Shown here in pieces: positions 35,445 through 44,230 of a DNA stretch of 64,000 nt. This DNA is from Dyadobacter sp. 3J3 (GTDB taxonomy: Bacteria; Bacteroidota; Bacteroidia; Cytophagales; Spirosomataceae): assembly GCF_009801115.1 (NCBI RefSeq), contig NZ_VTOL01000006.1:395017-459016 (forward strand). The letters are read 5' to 3'. The notes under the pieces were generated by a model. The model was not told the origin of the DNA. It ran no database searches and saw nothing but the letters and a program-made list of their open reading frames with translations. The stretch's first letter is position 1. Each line of letters begins with the position of its first letter. A program made the position numbers and the translations under genes.

Positions 35445-37700
35445 CTAAATTGCCATAGCGTTTTCCAGCAAAGTATCTCTTTGGAAAACAACGGTAATTA
35501 AAGTTCCATTGCTGTTGTTAAAGGATATCTGCGCATTGATGTCCTCACTAAGTCCTTTGATTAATTTTAAACCAAGTGAATTTGCGGAGGGATGAGCACT
35601 TTCCAGGTTAATTCCAACGCCATTGTCGGCAAGTTCGAGAATAATATCATTATCGAATTGACTAAGCGCAATACTTATATTGCCTTTGGATTTACCTTGA
35701 AATGCATATTTAATTGAATTTGTTACAGCTTCGTTTATGATCAGGGCAACAGGTAAAGCCTGCGTTGGGCTTAGCTGTATTGGTTCAATATCTAAATCAA
35801 AATGGATCTTTCCCTTGGTTTGGAAACAATCAATAAGATATGGAATGAATTCGGCCAGATAGGAGGACATATCGACAGATTTTATATCCTCCGATTGATA
35901 TAGCTTTTGGTGAATCAGTGATATAGTATAAATACGATGCTGACTTAATTCCAATGCCTTTAAAGCATCGTTTTCCAAATAAGCTGCCTGCGACTCTAAT
36001 AAACAAATCACCATGTGCAGATTATTTTTCACCCGATGATGTACCTCTTTCAGAAGCCATTCTTTTTCAGTAAGTAAATGTTGCAGCTGCGCATTTTTAT
36101 TCAAAATTAGCTCGTTGCTTTTTAATATGATCTGGTTGCTGTTTTGCTTGTCACGATACCCTTTATACGCAAGTGCTGATGTTATGGCAAACATTAACAA
36201 TCCGAGTAGGATTAAATCTCTTTCCTTATTGACTTTTTGGAGTTTTAATTGTTGGACCTGACTTTGGCTGTAAAGTGATTTAATTTCATGTGCCTTGCGG
36301 CTGGATTCATATTTTACCTGCAATTCATCAAGCTGACGAACCTTGGTAGCCGTAAAAAGAGAGTCATTTATTTTTTTATGTAACTGGAAATGTTTTATTG
36401 CTGAAACGTAATTTCCTAATGCAGAATCTACCTGGAAAAGTTCAAAATTAATTTTTGCCTGCTGGATCGGCGGAAGAATTTGCGACGGATAAAACTCGAT
36501 CTGTTTTAAGTAGTAACCAGCGTTTTTAAATCGTTTTGCCAAAATATAAAAGTGACCAATTGTATACGCTTCCTGTGCATAAAGGTGTCTATTTACGTGA
36601 GCTTTGTCGTCAAGTTCATAATAATAAAGCGACTTTAAAAAATAATCCTCCGCTGTTCCATACTTTTTAACTGCAGTATAATAATTGCCCATGGCCTGAT
36701 TTAAATATATTCCGGCCTCCAGACTGTTTTTTGCTTTCAGCTGATGATCTTTCAAAAAGGTATAGGCGTATTTAAACTTTCTTTGTGCCAATAAGGCATC
36801 TACCGCATACAGTAAACTACAATAGTAAACCATATCTCCCGTTTTTACCTTTCCTTCGGTCAGGGTCTTGTTTGCAAAATATAAAGCGCGCTCACTTTGA
36901 TTTAATTGAAGATATAGATGAGCCAATGAAACATATCGCCAATATTTGTCTGTTGCCTGTGAATTGGTAACTGCTGTATATTTAAGAGACAGAAGTCTGT
37001 ACATGAGCTCCTTAGGTTGGTCGCCTCTTCTGTAATTGACTTCTGCCAGCATATCATATGGATACTGTAACTTATCAATTTTGAATTTTTTAAATTCTGC
37101 GACTACTTTAAATAATTCTTGTTCTGCTTGATCCAGCTTACCTTGCTGCATATGAATGTCAGCAATTCCCCGAAGGATATCGATTGCACTTTCGAGTTGG
37201 TTCGTTTCAAAAAATAATTTTCTGGCGCGCTCATGGTACCCAATAATTTCAATTAAAATGTCGGGGCGAGTTCTGTCAAAACCCATCTGTCTTGCATAAG
37301 TTTCTAACGTAACAGCTTCACGATACTTTTCACCGTTTTTTCGAAAATATTCAGTTACAGCTTTAAAGATTTCCGTGCTTTTCTGGTATTCCTTTTTCTC
37401 TAAATAATAACCCATCATCGAAGCCTTTGATCTGTTTTCCCAATCAGGCAAACCGAGCCTTTGACCGAGCAGATTTGCCATTTCAAAGTATTTAAACGCG
37501 CTATCCAGATCGTTCTGATATTCGTTCGGTTTTAACAAAAAATAGTTTCCCAGATCCAGTAGCGATATGATCCTTGCCGTGTCTGGTTTGGTTGTTTTAA
37601 CTTTTCGCAACAATTCTTCGTAAGTAGCCGCAGTCTGATCCTGTGCATTACTTTTAAGAAATGCTAAAAAAAGAAAACAGATAGTTATGTATTTGTACAT
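35445..37700 (-). CDS. TPR-repeat sensor histidine kinase (HisKA_2 type)
   Basis: The start at Met5 of the longest frame (37700) gives the signal peptide MYKYITICFLFLAFLKSNAQ. The exported part, about 420 residues, is a run of tetratricopeptide repeats (for example AEDYFLKSLYYYELDDKA). A coiled-coil stretch and one transmembrane segment (LILLGLLMFAITSALAYKGY) follow. The HisKA_2 phosphoacceptor motif is KEVHHRVKNNLHMVICLLES. The ATPase domain has NEAVTNSIKYAF, ELADNGVGI and SLGLKLIKGL. This architecture is common in Bacteroidota. No response regulator is adjacent, so the target is unknown. Confidence 0.88.
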   Translation of the reverse strand: MYKYITICFLFLAFLKSNAQDQTAATYEELLRKVKTTKPDTARIISLLDLGNYFLLKPNEYQNDLDSAFKYFEMANLLGQRLGLPDWENRSKASMMGYYLEKKEYQKSTEIFKAVTEYFRKNGEKYREAVTLETYARQMGFDRTRPDILIEIIGYHERARKLFFETNQLESAIDILRGIADIHMQQGKLDQAEQELFKVVAEFKKFKIDKLQYPYDMLAEVNYRRGDQPKELMYRLLSLKYTAVTNSQATDKYWRYVSLAHLYLQLNQSERALYFANKTLTEGKVKTGDMVYYCSLLYAVDALLAQRKFKYAYTFLKDHQLKAKNSLEAGIYLNQAMGNYYTAVKKYGTAEDYFLKSLYYYELDDKAHVNRHLYAQEAYTIGHFYILAKRFKNAGYYLKQIEFYPSQILPPIQQAKINFELFQVDSALGNYVSAIKHFQLHKKINDSLFTATKVRQLDELQVKYESSRKAHEIKSLYSQSQVQQLKLQKVNKERDLILLGLLMFAITSALAYKGYRDKQNSNQIILKSNELILNKNAQLQHLLTEKEWLLKEVHHRVKNNLHMVICLLESQAAYLENDALKALELSQHRIYTISLIHQKLYQSEDIKSVDMSSYLAEFIPYLIDCFQTKGKIHFDLDIEPIQLSPTQALPVALIINEAVTNSIKYAFQGKSKGNISIALSQFDNDIILELADNGVGINLESAHPSANSLGLKLIKGLSEDINAQISFNNSNGTLITVVFQRDTLLENAMAI

Positions 37701-38115
37701 TGGATGGTACATTAAATCGTTCTATTCTGTATTTTTCACCTTTTCTAATATAGTTAATCTTTTAATTACCACCTAGTTGGTGAATAATTTTCTAGTAATC
37801 GGTAAGCCAGAATGCCTTTGTGATTTCTGATATCACACTTTATTTCTTTAAAGGATGGAAATTATTTTGTGAGAACGAAATTTTTAATATCGAAATGTCG
37901 AAAATCGTATCCGAAATAGCGAAATAAAGATACTGGAATTATTTTTATTTTGGTTAATAATCTTTCAGTCAATTAATTATGCTTTGGCATAAATGTTGAT
38001 TGAATCATAATAGTTAAGAGATTTACATGAATAGGTTTTGTGTAATGAACACAGTGAATTAGAAAGGTATTTTGATAAGTAACCTAATCTATTAAAAAAA
38101 AATTGACTTGGGAAC
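37701..38115. other. Divergent intergenic region with clustered CGAAA motifs
   Basis: Five CGAAA(T/A) motifs occur between 37876 and 37926, at about 8-15 base intervals. They may be a protein-binding array for one of the flanking genes. The sequence around 37898-37914 is weakly like the 24-bp element, but no TGG box lies at the expected distance. Confidence 0.35.
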
Positions 38116-38484
38116 ATGGAAATCGCTATTAAAAAACTTGTCAACGAACATTTTATACTGTGGAATGAACAGGATCGTAGTAAACGTACTTTGCTTATCG
38201 AGGCGCTGTATGCAGATGATGTAGAGTTTATTGACCCCTTTGTCGCGATAACGGGTAAGGACAAGATTAATGATTTTATAGACCATCTTCACAAAGAAAA
38301 CCCGGGTTTTCAGTTTACAACCTCCAATAATCCGGATCAGCATCACGAGGTCGCCAGGCTTGTCTGGAACTTTGGTCCCGATGATAATAAAGATTTGATA
38401 AAAGGAGAAGATGTTTTTGTGATATCTAAAGGCCTTATCTCAAAGGTTTATACTTTCATTGATAAAATGAATTCGCAAGGTTAA
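38116..38484 (+). CDS. SnoaL-like/NTF2-fold protein
   Basis: A 122-residue protein with the NTF2-like fold pattern: an N-terminal helix with WNEQD, ALYADDVEFIDPFVAITGKDKINDFIDHL, and a C-terminal sheet (EDVFVISKGLISKVYTFID). SnoaL-like members are small cavity-forming proteins that bind or isomerise hydrophobic compounds; many have no known substrate. No signal peptide. It stands alone between two long intergenic regions. A second NTF2-type protein (DUF1348) occurs at 54778. Confidence 0.8.
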   Translation: MEIAIKKLVNEHFILWNEQDRSKRTLLIEALYADDVEFIDPFVAITGKDKINDFIDHLHKENPGFQFTTSNNPDQHHEVARLVWNFGPDDNKDLIKGEDVFVISKGLISKVYTFIDKMNSQG

Positions 38485-38965
38485 TGGCAGTTTCAACGCG
38501 ATCTGGAAGCTGTATTAGCATTCATGGGACTTATTAAGTCGTGATTTTCATAATCAGTGATAAGATGAAAATCCATCATTTCCGAAGTAAAAAAGGCTGA
38601 TGATTTGTTGGTTTTTCAAATTAATGATACTTGAATTTGAATTGGTTAAATGTCGACATGTCAAAATTTGAAAAGATGATATTTTTTTGTAATTATTTGT
38701 AAGTAAGTATTTTGAATGCTGGAATAAAAACTATACCCAGTAACCCGGATTGAAGTCATCCATTATTGATAAAAAAATAGTAAATGATTTTGGCCAGAAC
38801 ACCTGGTGTAAACAAACACGTTTTATCAGCCGTATTACTCAATAATGACAATCCCTCCAATTTTTTTTCACAGAGCTAACAAGATGTTACAGCGTTTTAG
38901 ATGGCTCAATAGTCAATCAAGCGCAAGAGAATGCCTTGAATAATTTAATCTTTAATACTTCTCAA
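38485..38965. other. Intergenic region upstream of the SDR gene
   Basis: No gene is seen in these 480 bases. Candidate -24 boxes (TGGCC near 38791, TGGCT near 38902) lack both a -12 box and the upstream 24-bp element, so I do not call a sigma-54 promoter here. Confidence 0.35.
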
Positions 38966-39820
38966 ATGTCCAAAGTTATTTTAATCACAGGAACAAGTTC
39001 CGGTTTCGGTAAACTTACTGCCGCTACTCTGGCAAAAGATGGTCATACGATTATTGCGACCATGCGCGAAACAAAAGGAAAGAATCAGGCGTCCGCCGAA
39101 GAACTCGGTGCTATCAACGGAGTTGAGATTGTTGAAATGGATATTAATACAGATGCTTCCGTTGAAGCAGCATTTGAATCGGTCTTTTCAAAACACCCGA
39201 AACTGGATGTGCTGATTAACAACGCAGCGGTAACTGGTTTTGGACCAGCAGAAGGATATAGCATACATTTAATAAAGAAAATGTTTGAAACTAATTTTTT
39301 CGGTGTGTTGAGAACTTATGATGCAGTACTACCAAAAATGAGAGCGGCGAAAGACGGCCTGATCATCAATTTATCAACAGGAGCAGGAGGATTTGCTTTA
39401 CCCTATATGGTTCCTTATTTCGCTTCAAAGTTTGCGATGGAGACCCTGGTAGAAGGTATAAACTCAGAGCTACGGACATTTGGCATCGAAAATGTGTCGA
39501 TACCTTGTGGTGTGTATCCGACAGGAATGGCAGAAAAAGGTGGTTTTAATGCCGATAATGACGCAATTGTTGGAGCATACACCGATTATGGCCCGCGTAT
39601 GGAAGGATTGGGCGCGTCTTTATATGGAAAAATGAAGGACTTTAATATGGATCCGCAAACAATTGCAGACGGGATAAAACATCTGGTAGATATGGAAAAG
39701 GGGACGAGGCCTTTACGTTACCCCCTTGACGCCATAGCCCAGGGAACTGATCAGGAATTTATAGATGCCAAGGCTTCAATAAAAGTAAAGTGGGCAGCTA
39801 AATATGGCTTTGATATATGA
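38966..39820 (+). CDS. Classical short-chain dehydrogenase/reductase
   Basis: The start at 38966 places the cofactor motif TGTSSGFG at residues 8-15; an in-frame ATG at 38936 would add ten residues. NNAAVTGFG (the NNAG equivalent), the Ser in INLSTGAGGF and YFASK (YxxxK) complete a classical SDR active site. It probably oxidises or reduces an alcohol or carbonyl with NAD(P)H in the cytoplasm; the substrate is unknown. Two ABM-domain genes follow on the same strand after 68 and 100 bases. Such SDR plus ABM groups are typical of quinone or aromatic compound handling. Confidence 0.88.
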   Translation: MSKVILITGTSSGFGKLTAATLAKDGHTIIATMRETKGKNQASAEELGAINGVEIVEMDINTDASVEAAFESVFSKHPKLDVLINNAAVTGFGPAEGYSIHLIKKMFETNFFGVLRTYDAVLPKMRAAKDGLIINLSTGAGGFALPYMVPYFASKFAMETLVEGINSELRTFGIENVSIPCGVYPTGMAEKGGFNADNDAIVGAYTDYGPRMEGLGASLYGKMKDFNMDPQTIADGIKHLVDMEKGTRPLRYPLDAIAQGTDQEFIDAKASIKVKWAAKYGFDI

Positions 39821-39888
39821 CTTTGCCTTCAGCAAAAAATGGATCAAGAGGCAATAGAAAATATCAGCAAATTATAAATAATTAAATC

Positions 39889-40224
39889 ATGAATATGAAA
39901 GCAACCTTAGTCGTCCATACGTCTTATCGAATACATCCGGACGACAAACAAGTATTTATAGATGCTGTTAAATCGCATATTATAGAAACCAGAAAGCTTC
40001 CGGGCTGCGTGTATTATCACTTTTCATTCGATTTGATTGACCCCACTATTTGTATCCTTGCAGAAGGATGGGCAGATCGGGAAACGCTTGATACGCATTT
40101 GCAAAGTGAAAACTTTCAAACTGCGTTGAAAAACGTGATAGATCATGTTCGAATTCTCGAAAGGCATGGAACACTTTATACCGTTTCTGCTGAAACTTCT
40201 ATTATACCGGAAGTGCAGGAATAG
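39889..40224 (+). CDS. Antibiotic biosynthesis monooxygenase (ABM) domain protein
   Basis: A 111-residue ferredoxin-like alpha/beta-barrel protein: LVVHTSYRIHPDDKQVFIDA, then PGCVYYHFSFDL, and LAEGWADRETLDTHLQSENF. This pattern fits dimeric ABM proteins such as YgiN-type quinol monooxygenases. They act on quinols or other electron-rich rings without a cofactor, but many members have other roles. Its last residues are acidic. It probably shares a transcript with the SDR upstream. Confidence 0.82.
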   Translation: MNMKATLVVHTSYRIHPDDKQVFIDAVKSHIIETRKLPGCVYYHFSFDLIDPTICILAEGWADRETLDTHLQSENFQTALKNVIDHVRILERHGTLYTVSAETSIIPEVQE

Positions 40225-40324
40225 ATTAAAAAAGTTTGGATTAAAAAAAGAAAATATTCCTGACTATATAATTTTTAACTATTGATATTCAGGGTTAAAC
40301 ACCGGATCTAATCGCGAAAGTCAA

Positions 40325-40642
40325 ATGGAGCAACTTACCTTATCAATAAAATTTACAGCGGGACCCGAGAGCAAAGACAGATTTAGAGAAGGGCTTATAA
40401 CACTTTTTAATATCTTAAAATCGGAACCCAATTTTATAAACGCTACAATACACGAAGGCATAGGAAAACCTGAAGAGTTTTTAGTTTATGAGACTTGGAA
40501 TGACACGATGGATAGTTTTTTAAAGCGGCAGATGGGAAAAACTTATATGGTCGAATTTGAGTCATTGCTTCAGGAACTTGATGTTAAACGTGAGCCATCG
40601 GCATATAAACCACTTGCTAGTTTTGGCACACATAACCTGTAA
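40325..40642 (+). CDS. ABM-domain protein, second copy
   Basis: A 105-residue protein of the same fold: LSIKFTAGPESKDRFREGL, NFINATIHEGIGKPEEFLVYETW and FLKRQMGKTYMVEFESLL. Sequence similarity to the 111-aa neighbour is low, so this is not a recent duplication. It has no signal peptide. It follows the first ABM gene by 100 bases and precedes a strong hairpin, so it is probably the last gene of the SDR-ABM-ABM group. Confidence 0.78.
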   Translation: MEQLTLSIKFTAGPESKDRFREGLITLFNILKSEPNFINATIHEGIGKPEEFLVYETWNDTMDSFLKRQMGKTYMVEFESLLQELDVKREPSAYKPLASFGTHNL

Positions 40643-40688
40643 CAAAGGTCCTGCTTTTACGATTGATATATCACTTCGGGCACAAATC

Positions 40689-40746
40689 AAATCAGTATCC
40701 CGATCCAGGCAAGTTATTTAATTTGACTGGATGGGGATACTGATTT
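40689..40746. terminator. Terminator-like hairpin between convergent genes
   Basis: AAATCAGTATCCC (40689-40701) pairs perfectly with GGGATACTGATTT (40734-40746), and an inner ATCCAG/CTGGAT extends the structure. It lies between the ABM and flavin-binding genes, which converge here. Confidence 0.7.
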
Positions 40747-40753
40747 AGCCTGT

Positions 40754-41377
40754 CTATAACTTTTTAAGCGCCTCAATTTCTTTTTTCAATTTCTTATTTT
40801 CTTCTTCCAGCTCATGCACATATTGTCGGTTAGGCTCATATGCCAAATCTATTTCTTCGGTTGTATAACGTGGAATAATGTGCTGGGGGCAATTCCAGTC
40901 ATACGCCTGTATATTCAGAACCAACATGCGCTCAGGACGGTGTTTGTAATCTGCCGGATCTATTTTTTCAAACAATTCCGGATTTTCTGATATTGACACA
41001 ATTTGTGCTTTTGCAAAAATTTTCAACCGGGCTTTGTGAGGGTACGATATCATGATAAGCGCAACATTGGGATTTGTCTCTATATTGCCAACCGATATGT
41101 ATTGCTTGTTGCCAATAAAATCAACAAACGCCAGGGTTTTATTATCAAGAATTTTAATAAAGTTTTTTGGACCGCCGCGATGCTGAATGTATGGGTATCC
41201 GTTTTCACCGATACTCGCCATATAGAAATGATCCTGATCTTCAATAAAGCTGGTTTCATTTCCTGTGAGGCCATAAACAACATTAAATTTTTCAACTTTT
41301 TCATACGTTTTCCGACTTCCAAATTCCTCTTGCAGCGCTTTTGTAGCGTCTGAAAAAGCTAGTTGTGCATAATTCAT
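40754..41377 (-). CDS. Pyridoxamine 5'-phosphate oxidase-family flavin-binding protein with C-terminal coiled coil
   Basis: A 207-residue split-barrel flavoprotein. The middle has MASIGENGYPYIQHRGGPKN, the FMN-binding strand of the PNPOx-like group. TLAFVDFIGNKQYISVGNI and NPNVALIMISYPHKARLKIFAKA follow. The last 25 residues (HELEEENKKLKKEIEALKKL) form a clear coiled coil, so it probably dimerises. Relatives bind FMN, F420 or haem; the role is unknown. It is transcribed alone from the minus strand. Confidence 0.83.
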   Translation of the reverse strand: MNYAQLAFSDATKALQEEFGSRKTYEKVEKFNVVYGLTGNETSFIEDQDHFYMASIGENGYPYIQHRGGPKNFIKILDNKTLAFVDFIGNKQYISVGNIETNPNVALIMISYPHKARLKIFAKAQIVSISENPELFEKIDPADYKHRPERMLVLNIQAYDWNCPQHIIPRYTTEEIDLAYEPNRQYVHELEEENKKLKKEIEALKKL

Positions 41378-41683
41378 TTTGTTAGCAAGTTAATTTGACA
41401 GGATTGTTAAATTTAAATACCGGATTCAGATAGTTATATAATTATAAGAATAATGTATTAATAAAAGTATTCCATTTCTTAAATAGTTAATTGTAAGTGT
41501 ATTAGTATAAATTTTGTTGATATAAATTAGCTTTATTTCAATAATTTATGATGATGTCATGAAATAACATTAATACGCTAATTAAATCTGATACCATCAA
41601 GTTACTAATTTAAAATGAAGCTTTTGCTCAATTAAGCTGTTATGTACTTATTAGTATCCAAATAATGCTATTTCACTGATAGA

Positions 41684-41775
41684 TCGGTAAAAATTGAGAT
41701 ATCGCTAGGTACTTATCAATACTTTTAAATTAATTATTTGATTTTCAGTCACTTAAATCATGGTATGATATTGGT
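41684..41775 (+). promoter_or_regulatory. Predicted sigma-54-type promoter and upstream element of the CMD gene
   Basis: The 24-bp element at 41684-41707 (TCGGTA, AT-rich middle, TCGCTA) matches 21 of 24 positions of the copy at 54657. TGGTATGATATTGGT follows 53 bases later (41761-41775). The -24 TGG is clear and the -12 box (TGGT) is weak. Confidence 0.5.
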
Positions 41776-41787
41776 TTTACAAGAAGT

Positions 41788-41808
41788 CTTATACGTAAAT
41801 CGTATAAG
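41788..41808 (+). promoter_or_regulatory. Perfect palindrome in the CMD leader, possible operator
   Basis: CTTATACG (41788-41795) and CGTATAAG (41801-41808) form a perfect 8-bp inverted repeat with a five-base centre. It lies 27 bases before the ATG and just after the predicted transcript start, a position typical of repressor operators or a leader hairpin. Confidence 0.4.
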
Positions 41809-41835
41809 CAATTTAAAACTAAATTCAATTTTAAC

Positions 41836-42375
41836 ATGAAAACAATCCATGTTCCAAGCTATTCTGAGGTAACACCGGAGGCACAGATTTTATTTGACGA
41901 AGTGAAAAAAAGTCTTGGTAAGGTCCCAAATTTATATGCGACAATGGGATATTCGCCCGTAACACTCAGGGCATTTCTTGATTTTGAGGGCGCACTAAAT
42001 AAAACTGTATTTTCAGGAAAGGAAAGAGAAGCGATTTTTCTTGTTGTTTCTGAGGTAAACGAGTGTAATTATTGCCTGGCCGCACACACCATGGTAGCCA
42101 CCATGAAGGGTTACTCTAAGGCAGATACATTATCTTTTCGTGTGGGGCATAGTCCGGAGAATAAATTAAACGCAGTGCTGCAATTAGCAAAATCCATTAC
42201 AGAGAATAAAGGTGGAGCTGACCCAATGCTGGTTGATAATTTTTTTGAAGCAGGATATAATGAAGGTGCGTTAGTTGATTTAGTTGGTTTGATTACCGCC
42301 AAAATTTTTACGAACTATTTATTCGCAGTTACCTCAGTACCTGTTGATTTTCCAGTTGCCGAGGTAATGCAATAG
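41836..42375 (+). CDS. Carboxymuconolactone decarboxylase/AhpD-like peroxidase-family protein
   Basis: A 179-residue all-helical protein with the AhpD-type motif ECNYCLAAHTMVA, whose CxxCxxxH residues are intact. In AhpD-like proteins this is a peroxidase/disulfide reductase centre. Upstream segments are KVPNLYATMGYSPVTLRAFL and FSGKEREAIFLVVSEV. The protein is cytoplasmic and probably multimeric. A role in peroxide or electrophile handling is inferred from the intact cysteine pair. The gene has one of the stronger copies of the shared upstream element and a palindrome in its leader. Confidence 0.87.
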   Translation: MKTIHVPSYSEVTPEAQILFDEVKKSLGKVPNLYATMGYSPVTLRAFLDFEGALNKTVFSGKEREAIFLVVSEVNECNYCLAAHTMVATMKGYSKADTLSFRVGHSPENKLNAVLQLAKSITENKGGADPMLVDNFFEAGYNEGALVDLVGLITAKIFTNYLFAVTSVPVDFPVAEVMQ

Positions 42376-42606
42376 GTTTATAATTTCAGGACCGGATATC
42401 ATAAAACTTATTGATTTTGAGGGTACGGCGTAGGAAATGCCAAGTCCGGTTTTCATTGCGTTATTTAATTATCTGATACTTGAAAGTGAAAACAGGCTTA
42501 CCGGATAAAAATAATAGTTAATCTGTATTTTGCTTATTATCAGTCTCTTTATTGTTTTTATTTTATACAAATTGTCAATTCCGTTCACAATAAAAATGTT
42601 AATATT

Positions 42607-43563
42607 ATGGAAGCAAAAAATTCCGATAATCTTGGCCGCAGAGAATTTATCGGCATGTCAGGTTTGGTATTGGCCGGAACGTTTTTTGGACCCAATATGA
42701 ATTTAGTCCAGAAGGAAAGTCCGGTTATTACTATCAAAAAGGCAGCCGCGACCGCGAAGATTACAGCAACCAAACTAAGAGGAAATATCACGGTTCTGGA
42801 AGGGTCGGGCGGCAACATATCCGTTCTTCATGGTAAGGATGGGAAATTAATGGTTGATGCGGGTATTGGGGTTTCTAAGCCCAATGTTTCTGCGGCTCTA
42901 AATGCAATCAGCTCTGACCCATTGAAATTTTTAATTAATAGCCACTGGCATTTTGATCACGCCGATGGGAATGAATGGGTACATGCAGCAGGCGCTAAGA
43001 TTATTGCTCAGGAAAAAACAAAACAACACCTTGCAACAACTGTTCGGGTGGTGGACTGGGATTATACCTTTCCACCGGCGCCCAAAAGTGCTTTGCCGAC
43101 TGTTTTATTTAAGGATGAATATGCCATGAAATTTAATGGAGAGTCAATACAGGTAAAGAAATATAGCCCGGCGCATACCGATTGCGATGTTTCAATTTAT
43201 TTCCCGAACGCAGATATTTTGCATGTCGCAGATACTTTTTGGAACAGCTATTATCCATTTATTGATTACTCAACAGGTGGCAGTATTGACGGAATGATTA
43301 AGGCCGCCAAGTTTAACGTTGAGAGAACGACAAACAAAACCATTGTTGTTCCTGGCCATGGGGCCATTGGAAACAAAGCGCAACTGATCGCATTCCATGA
43401 AATGCTGGTGACTGTCCGTGAAAAAGTTAGCAAACTCAAAAAACAAGGCAAATCATTAACTGAAATCATTGCAGCTAAACCAACTGCTGCATTTGATGCA
43501 AAATGGGGTGGTTTTGTCATCGATGGAAAGACCTTTACAAGTTTAGTTTTCAAAGGGCTTTGA
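42607..43563 (+). CDS. Tat-signal metallo-beta-lactamase-fold hydrolase
   Basis: A 318-residue MBL-fold protein. The N-terminus (NLGRREFIGMSGLVLAGTFFG) is a twin-arginine-type signal. Metal ligands are all visible: HWHFDH in INSHWHFDHADGNE, the His in PAHTDCDVS, the Asp in HVADTFWN and the His in VPGHGAIG. This looks like a two-zinc periplasmic hydrolase of unknown substrate; nothing marks it as an antibiotic-resistance enzyme. A same-length paralogue lies at 60667, about 60% identical by eye. A DUF302 gene follows after 125 bases. Confidence 0.87.
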   Translation: MEAKNSDNLGRREFIGMSGLVLAGTFFGPNMNLVQKESPVITIKKAAATAKITATKLRGNITVLEGSGGNISVLHGKDGKLMVDAGIGVSKPNVSAALNAISSDPLKFLINSHWHFDHADGNEWVHAAGAKIIAQEKTKQHLATTVRVVDWDYTFPPAPKSALPTVLFKDEYAMKFNGESIQVKKYSPAHTDCDVSIYFPNADILHVADTFWNSYYPFIDYSTGGSIDGMIKAAKFNVERTTNKTIVVPGHGAIGNKAQLIAFHEMLVTVREKVSKLKKQGKSLTEIIAAKPTAAFDAKWGGFVIDGKTFTSLVFKGL

Positions 43564-43688
43564 CAAGGTGTGGTTTTATTACGAAGGATATTTAGAGTCA
43601 TATGTGCTGATATTAAATGTTTTATGTGATTTCTTTTAAAGGGAATCACATAAAACTGTACCCTTTTTTATCATTAAAAAATTTAATT

Positions 43689-44075
43689 ATGATGAATTTT
43701 AAAGGCGTGATTGTTCGTTCCAGTGAATATTCTGTTGTAGATACTATGAATCGGCTGGTGATATTTTTACAAAACCATGGGGCAACAATTTATGCCAGGA
43801 TTAATCAGCAAACAGAAGCTCACAGTGTCGGTTTTGAAATATTACCACTTGAATTTGTCCTGTTTGGAAATCCAAAATCCGGAGCGAAAATAATGAATGA
43901 AAATCCAATTGCTGCACTGGATTTACCATTGAAGATTATCGTTTGGCAAGACCAAGATGGTGTCTGGATAGCTCATAATGATGCATTTTATATCGAAGAT
44001 CGATATGGCCTTTCACATGAAATTGACTCACCACTCAGCCTAAGTTTACTTATCACGAACGCGCTAAAAAAATAA
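43689..44075 (+). CDS. DUF302 domain protein
   Basis: I start at the ATG pair at 43689 (MMNFKGVIV) because the longer frame from 43617 adds 24 unconserved residues. The remaining 128 residues fit DUF302: SVVDTMNRLVIFLQNHGATIYARINQQ, then LPLEFVLFGNPKSGAKIM, and DLPLKIIVWQDQDGVWIAHND. DUF302 is a small dimeric fold found alone or fused to transporters and redox proteins; its function is unknown. It follows the MBL gene and precedes a 17-bp terminator stem. Confidence 0.82.
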   Translation: MMNFKGVIVRSSEYSVVDTMNRLVIFLQNHGATIYARINQQTEAHSVGFEILPLEFVLFGNPKSGAKIMNENPIAALDLPLKIIVWQDQDGVWIAHNDAFYIEDRYGLSHEIDSPLSLSLLITNALKK

Positions 44076-44159
44076 ACGATCAACTACTTGCAAAACAATT
44101 GGGGTCATTAAAGAAAACAATGTAATCCTAACCAGTTGAATTAGTTAGGTTTCTATGTT

Positions 44160-44209
44160 AAAAACTAAGCTTTGCCTGGGAGAAATCGCCCTGGCAAAGC
44201 TTAGTTTTT
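44160..44209. terminator. Strong bidirectional terminator
   Basis: AAAAACTAAGCTTTGCC (44160-44176) pairs perfectly with GGCAAAGCTTAGTTTTT (44193-44209), a 17-bp stem, with an inner GGG/CCC. A- and T-runs on both sides fit use by both the DUF302 gene and the convergent AraC gene. Confidence 0.82.
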
Positions 44210-44230
44210 ATAATGCAAAAGATCTTGTTT

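Noticed and set aside
43617..43688. N-terminal extension of the DUF302 gene
   Set aside because: The 24 extra residues lack conservation features; the double ATG at 43689 starts the recognisable domain.
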